Assembly: GCA_902729315.2 (NCBI GenBank)
Contig: LR746264.1
Coordinates: 8,277,878 to 8,341,877, forward strand
Source: Spirodela intermedia
Taxonomy: Eukaryota > Streptophyta > Magnoliopsida > Alismatales > Araceae
Direction: 5' to 3'
Length of the DNA: 64,000 nucleotides
This document shows, in pieces, positions 62,168-64,000 of the stretch; the stretch's first letter is position 1; each line of letters begins with the position of its first letter. The notes below the pieces were generated by a model. It was not told where the DNA came from. It did not search any database and was given only the letters and a program-made list of their open reading frames with translations. The translations under genes and the position numbers were made by a program.

Positions 62168-62938
62168 GGCATCTCTATCTCCTTCTCCCCTCCCTCCATC
62201 CCTCTGACCGGAAAGCATGGCAACAGCGATCCACGGTTAGGCAATCACGATCTGAACAGTATGGCCAATTTGCACGGCTGACGTCCGCATCCCCCGTCGT
62301 ATCCCATGCTCTATTGGCTCTCCTACCTCTTACCAGAAGAACATCAATCTTCTCAAGTTTACTCCTCCCGCCCCCTCCCCCTCAACAGAAAAATAATAGT
62401 TTTTCATTTTAAAAATACATTAAGTAATCAAAAACACCGAAATAGTGGTACCTTATATCATTTTTTTCGTTCTTTAATTTATAATAGCTTATGCCGTTTG
62501 TGGATGCTTTGAAATAAATAACACCCCTTCAACTAACCATATACAGCTGTGATTCTAGCATGCGACTTTTATTTTGAAAGATGTATGAATTTTTTTATCC
62601 GAACAAGAGAGTGATACGGTGGACACAGCTAGTAAAATAAATAAAAAAATAAATATTATTATTTAAATAAAGTAGTTTGTGAATTTTTTTTTTTCTATTA
62701 ATATGTATATATAGATTATATTCCCTGGATGGTATTACGATCTACAATCATACTCTCAGTGAGCCATTTTAGGAAAATAATCAAAATAGTGACAATAATA
62801 TATTAATTATCCCCGGATATGAAGTCATAGGGTGCACGGGGGTTTCTACTGGAAATTTTGCGTATTTCCAAAAATATATATGTAAAAGCCTTTTCAAGAA
62901 CGACGAGAAGACGCCGTCGTGTCGGTTCATGCGGGCCC

Positions 62939-63081
62939 CACGTGTTTTTCTACTCCCATGTGAAGAATCTATGTGAAGATTGCCCTGCGAGTCGTCTTTT
63001 TACTGGTCTGCATCGTCTCTGCGGCCTCCACTTAGCCTTGTCTGATCCACACGTGTGGACGTTTCTTCTGTGCTTCACGTG
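62939..63081. promoter_or_regulatory. Cluster of three G-box/ABRE cores
   Basis: CACGTG at 62939-62944, 63050-63055 (inside the 12-bp perfect palindrome CCACACGTGTGG, 63047-63058) and 63076-63081. These are binding sites of bZIP and bHLH factors. No downstream gene is visible within the window. Confidence 0.5.
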
Positions 63082-63710
63082 CACAACTCTCCCATCGCCA
63101 AAGGTCTCCCATCTCTCTGCCTCTCTCTCTTCCGTTCGTGTCCCCTTCCCTCTCTACGTCCGTCCACCATCGCGTCTAGTAATTTCGAAGGCGCTGCTTC
63201 AACGTTGCGATAGGGTCCGACCTGAACACCAACATCTCACATTCATTACTTGTCAGCCCTCATCCCTCATCCCCCTCTCTCTCTCTCATTCTTCCTCTCT
63301 CTGTTGACAAGTACAGGTAGAGGGCAGGCCCGGACGAGGCTTCACAAGGGTCCGATGAGGAGCCCATTTCCGGGCTTTTCTCCGGTATCCGGCCATATTA
63401 AACGATAACCAGAGCCGTTCACACCCTTGGCTTGGCTCTCTCTCTCTCTCGCTCATCATTATTGGGACGCCGATGCCGACCGGAGAACTGGCCGTGGCTG
63501 TTCTCAGCATTATTTTAAAGGAGTTTATAATTTTGTCGAAGACAGGAGACGACGATGGCGCCGGATGAGCTATCTTTGTCCGGCACGATCATTTACTACC
63601 CATTCGGCGTTTCTCCAAAGAGCCAGTGGTGGCTTTGTCGGAGAGCCCTGAGGGTAGGGGGGGTGCAGGAGACGTGCTTGCTTTCGTTTGGTCCTCAGAA
63701 GAGGCGGAGC

Positions 63711-63722
63711 CCGCACGTGCGG
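63711..63722. promoter_or_regulatory. Palindromic G-box CCGCACGTGCGG
   Basis: A perfect 12-bp inverted repeat centred on CACGTG, 630 bp from the previous G-box. Confidence 0.5.
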
Positions 63723-64000
63723 CACCTGTCATTCTTCGCCCGCCGCCAGGGTTCCCTTCCCCATATACGAACGATCGACCCGTGCAGGTAGAGAAATAGA
63801 GGGACGAGGGGAATGGATCGTATCGGAGTACGTAGAAGAGCCAGTCTTCTGCGAAGCAATAACTTTCTTCCTCCGCGCGTTGCAGAGCTGGAGGCGCAGC
63901 CGCGATGGCCTTCGTCCCTGCAAGGAGCGGTTTAATTGAGTTGACATTTCGTCTCTGTTGCGCGGCAGCTCGCCACAGCTAGCTTTGGCAGTGCGCAGGC

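Larger units (their letters stand above)
61375..64000. other. WNK 3' flank and right-edge region without recognisable gene
   Basis: It contains CT microsatellites (61788-61915, 62134-62167), an AT-rich block (62.38-62.85 kb) and a more GC-rich block (62.86-64.0 kb) with four CACGTG cores. Frames of up to 150 codons (62858-63307) show no domain and are rich in simple sequence. It could be the promoter of a gene to the right. Confidence 0.5.

Noticed and set aside
1-64000. CRISPR arrays, rRNA, tRNA or bacterial-type operons
   Set aside because: None was seen by eye; repeats are microsatellites, LTRs or tandem gene units. A tRNA search program was not available, so a missed tRNA cannot be excluded.

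Overview
This window is nuclear DNA of a flowering plant. The genes are multi-exon with GT-AG introns, the families are plant-specific (nsLTP, alpha-expansin, RTNLB reticulon, PUB-ARM ligase, plant-type WNK), and there is a decayed Ty3/gypsy retrotransposon. Some coding exons are very GC-rich (notably the single-exon PUB gene) against AT-rich introns and spacers, which suggests a monocot, possibly a commelinid. No species is claimed. (CT)n/(GA)n microsatellites recur every few kilobases.

Left part, 1-26.5 kb. A group I bZIP transcription factor gene (+) enters from the left edge with its last three exons. Next come three tandem type-1 nsLTP genes on the minus strand (stops at 6952, 9554 and 11905) embedded in a repeated unit of about 2.4-2.6 kb. 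The array is followed by an old, fragmented Ty3/gypsy element (about 13.5-23.0 kb), which itself carries two copies of another repeat. Beyond it lies an orphaned, diverged copy of the array's own spacer (about 23.17-24.18 kb), so the element inserted into the array. A long polypyrimidine tract separates this from a fourth, divergent nsLTP gene on the plus strand (26059-26515). All four nsLTP genes have the same structure: a 347-bp exon, a short intron and a 10-bp last exon.

Middle, 26.5-39 kb. About 5 kb shows no recognisable gene. It is followed by an alpha-expansin gene (31522-32564, +), a seven-exon MacroD-type macrodomain gene with a likely organellar presequence (33462-36051, +), and a five-exon RTNLB reticulon gene (36359-38601, -).

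Right part, 39-64 kb. In order: a single-exon U-box/ARM E3 ligase (39643-41538, +), a STY13-like Raf-type kinase (41850-46576, -), mitochondrial Mn superoxide dismutase (48806-51414, +), a 15-exon AGAL3-like alpha-galactosidase (51801-56873, -) and a WNK kinase (58585-61374, +). The last 2.6 kb has no recognisable gene but carries four G-box cores, two of them in perfect 12-bp palindromes, possibly a promoter for a gene beyond the right edge.

Apart from the nsLTP cluster this is ordinary genic euchromatin: there is no operon-like logic, although many neighbours are divergent or convergent pairs. Exon models were assembled by hand from splice signals, reading phase and family conservation; in every complete multi-exon model the exon lengths sum to a multiple of three. 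The most unusual feature is the nsLTP array: flanking DNA nearly identical between units surrounds mature-protein sequences that are only about two-thirds identical.
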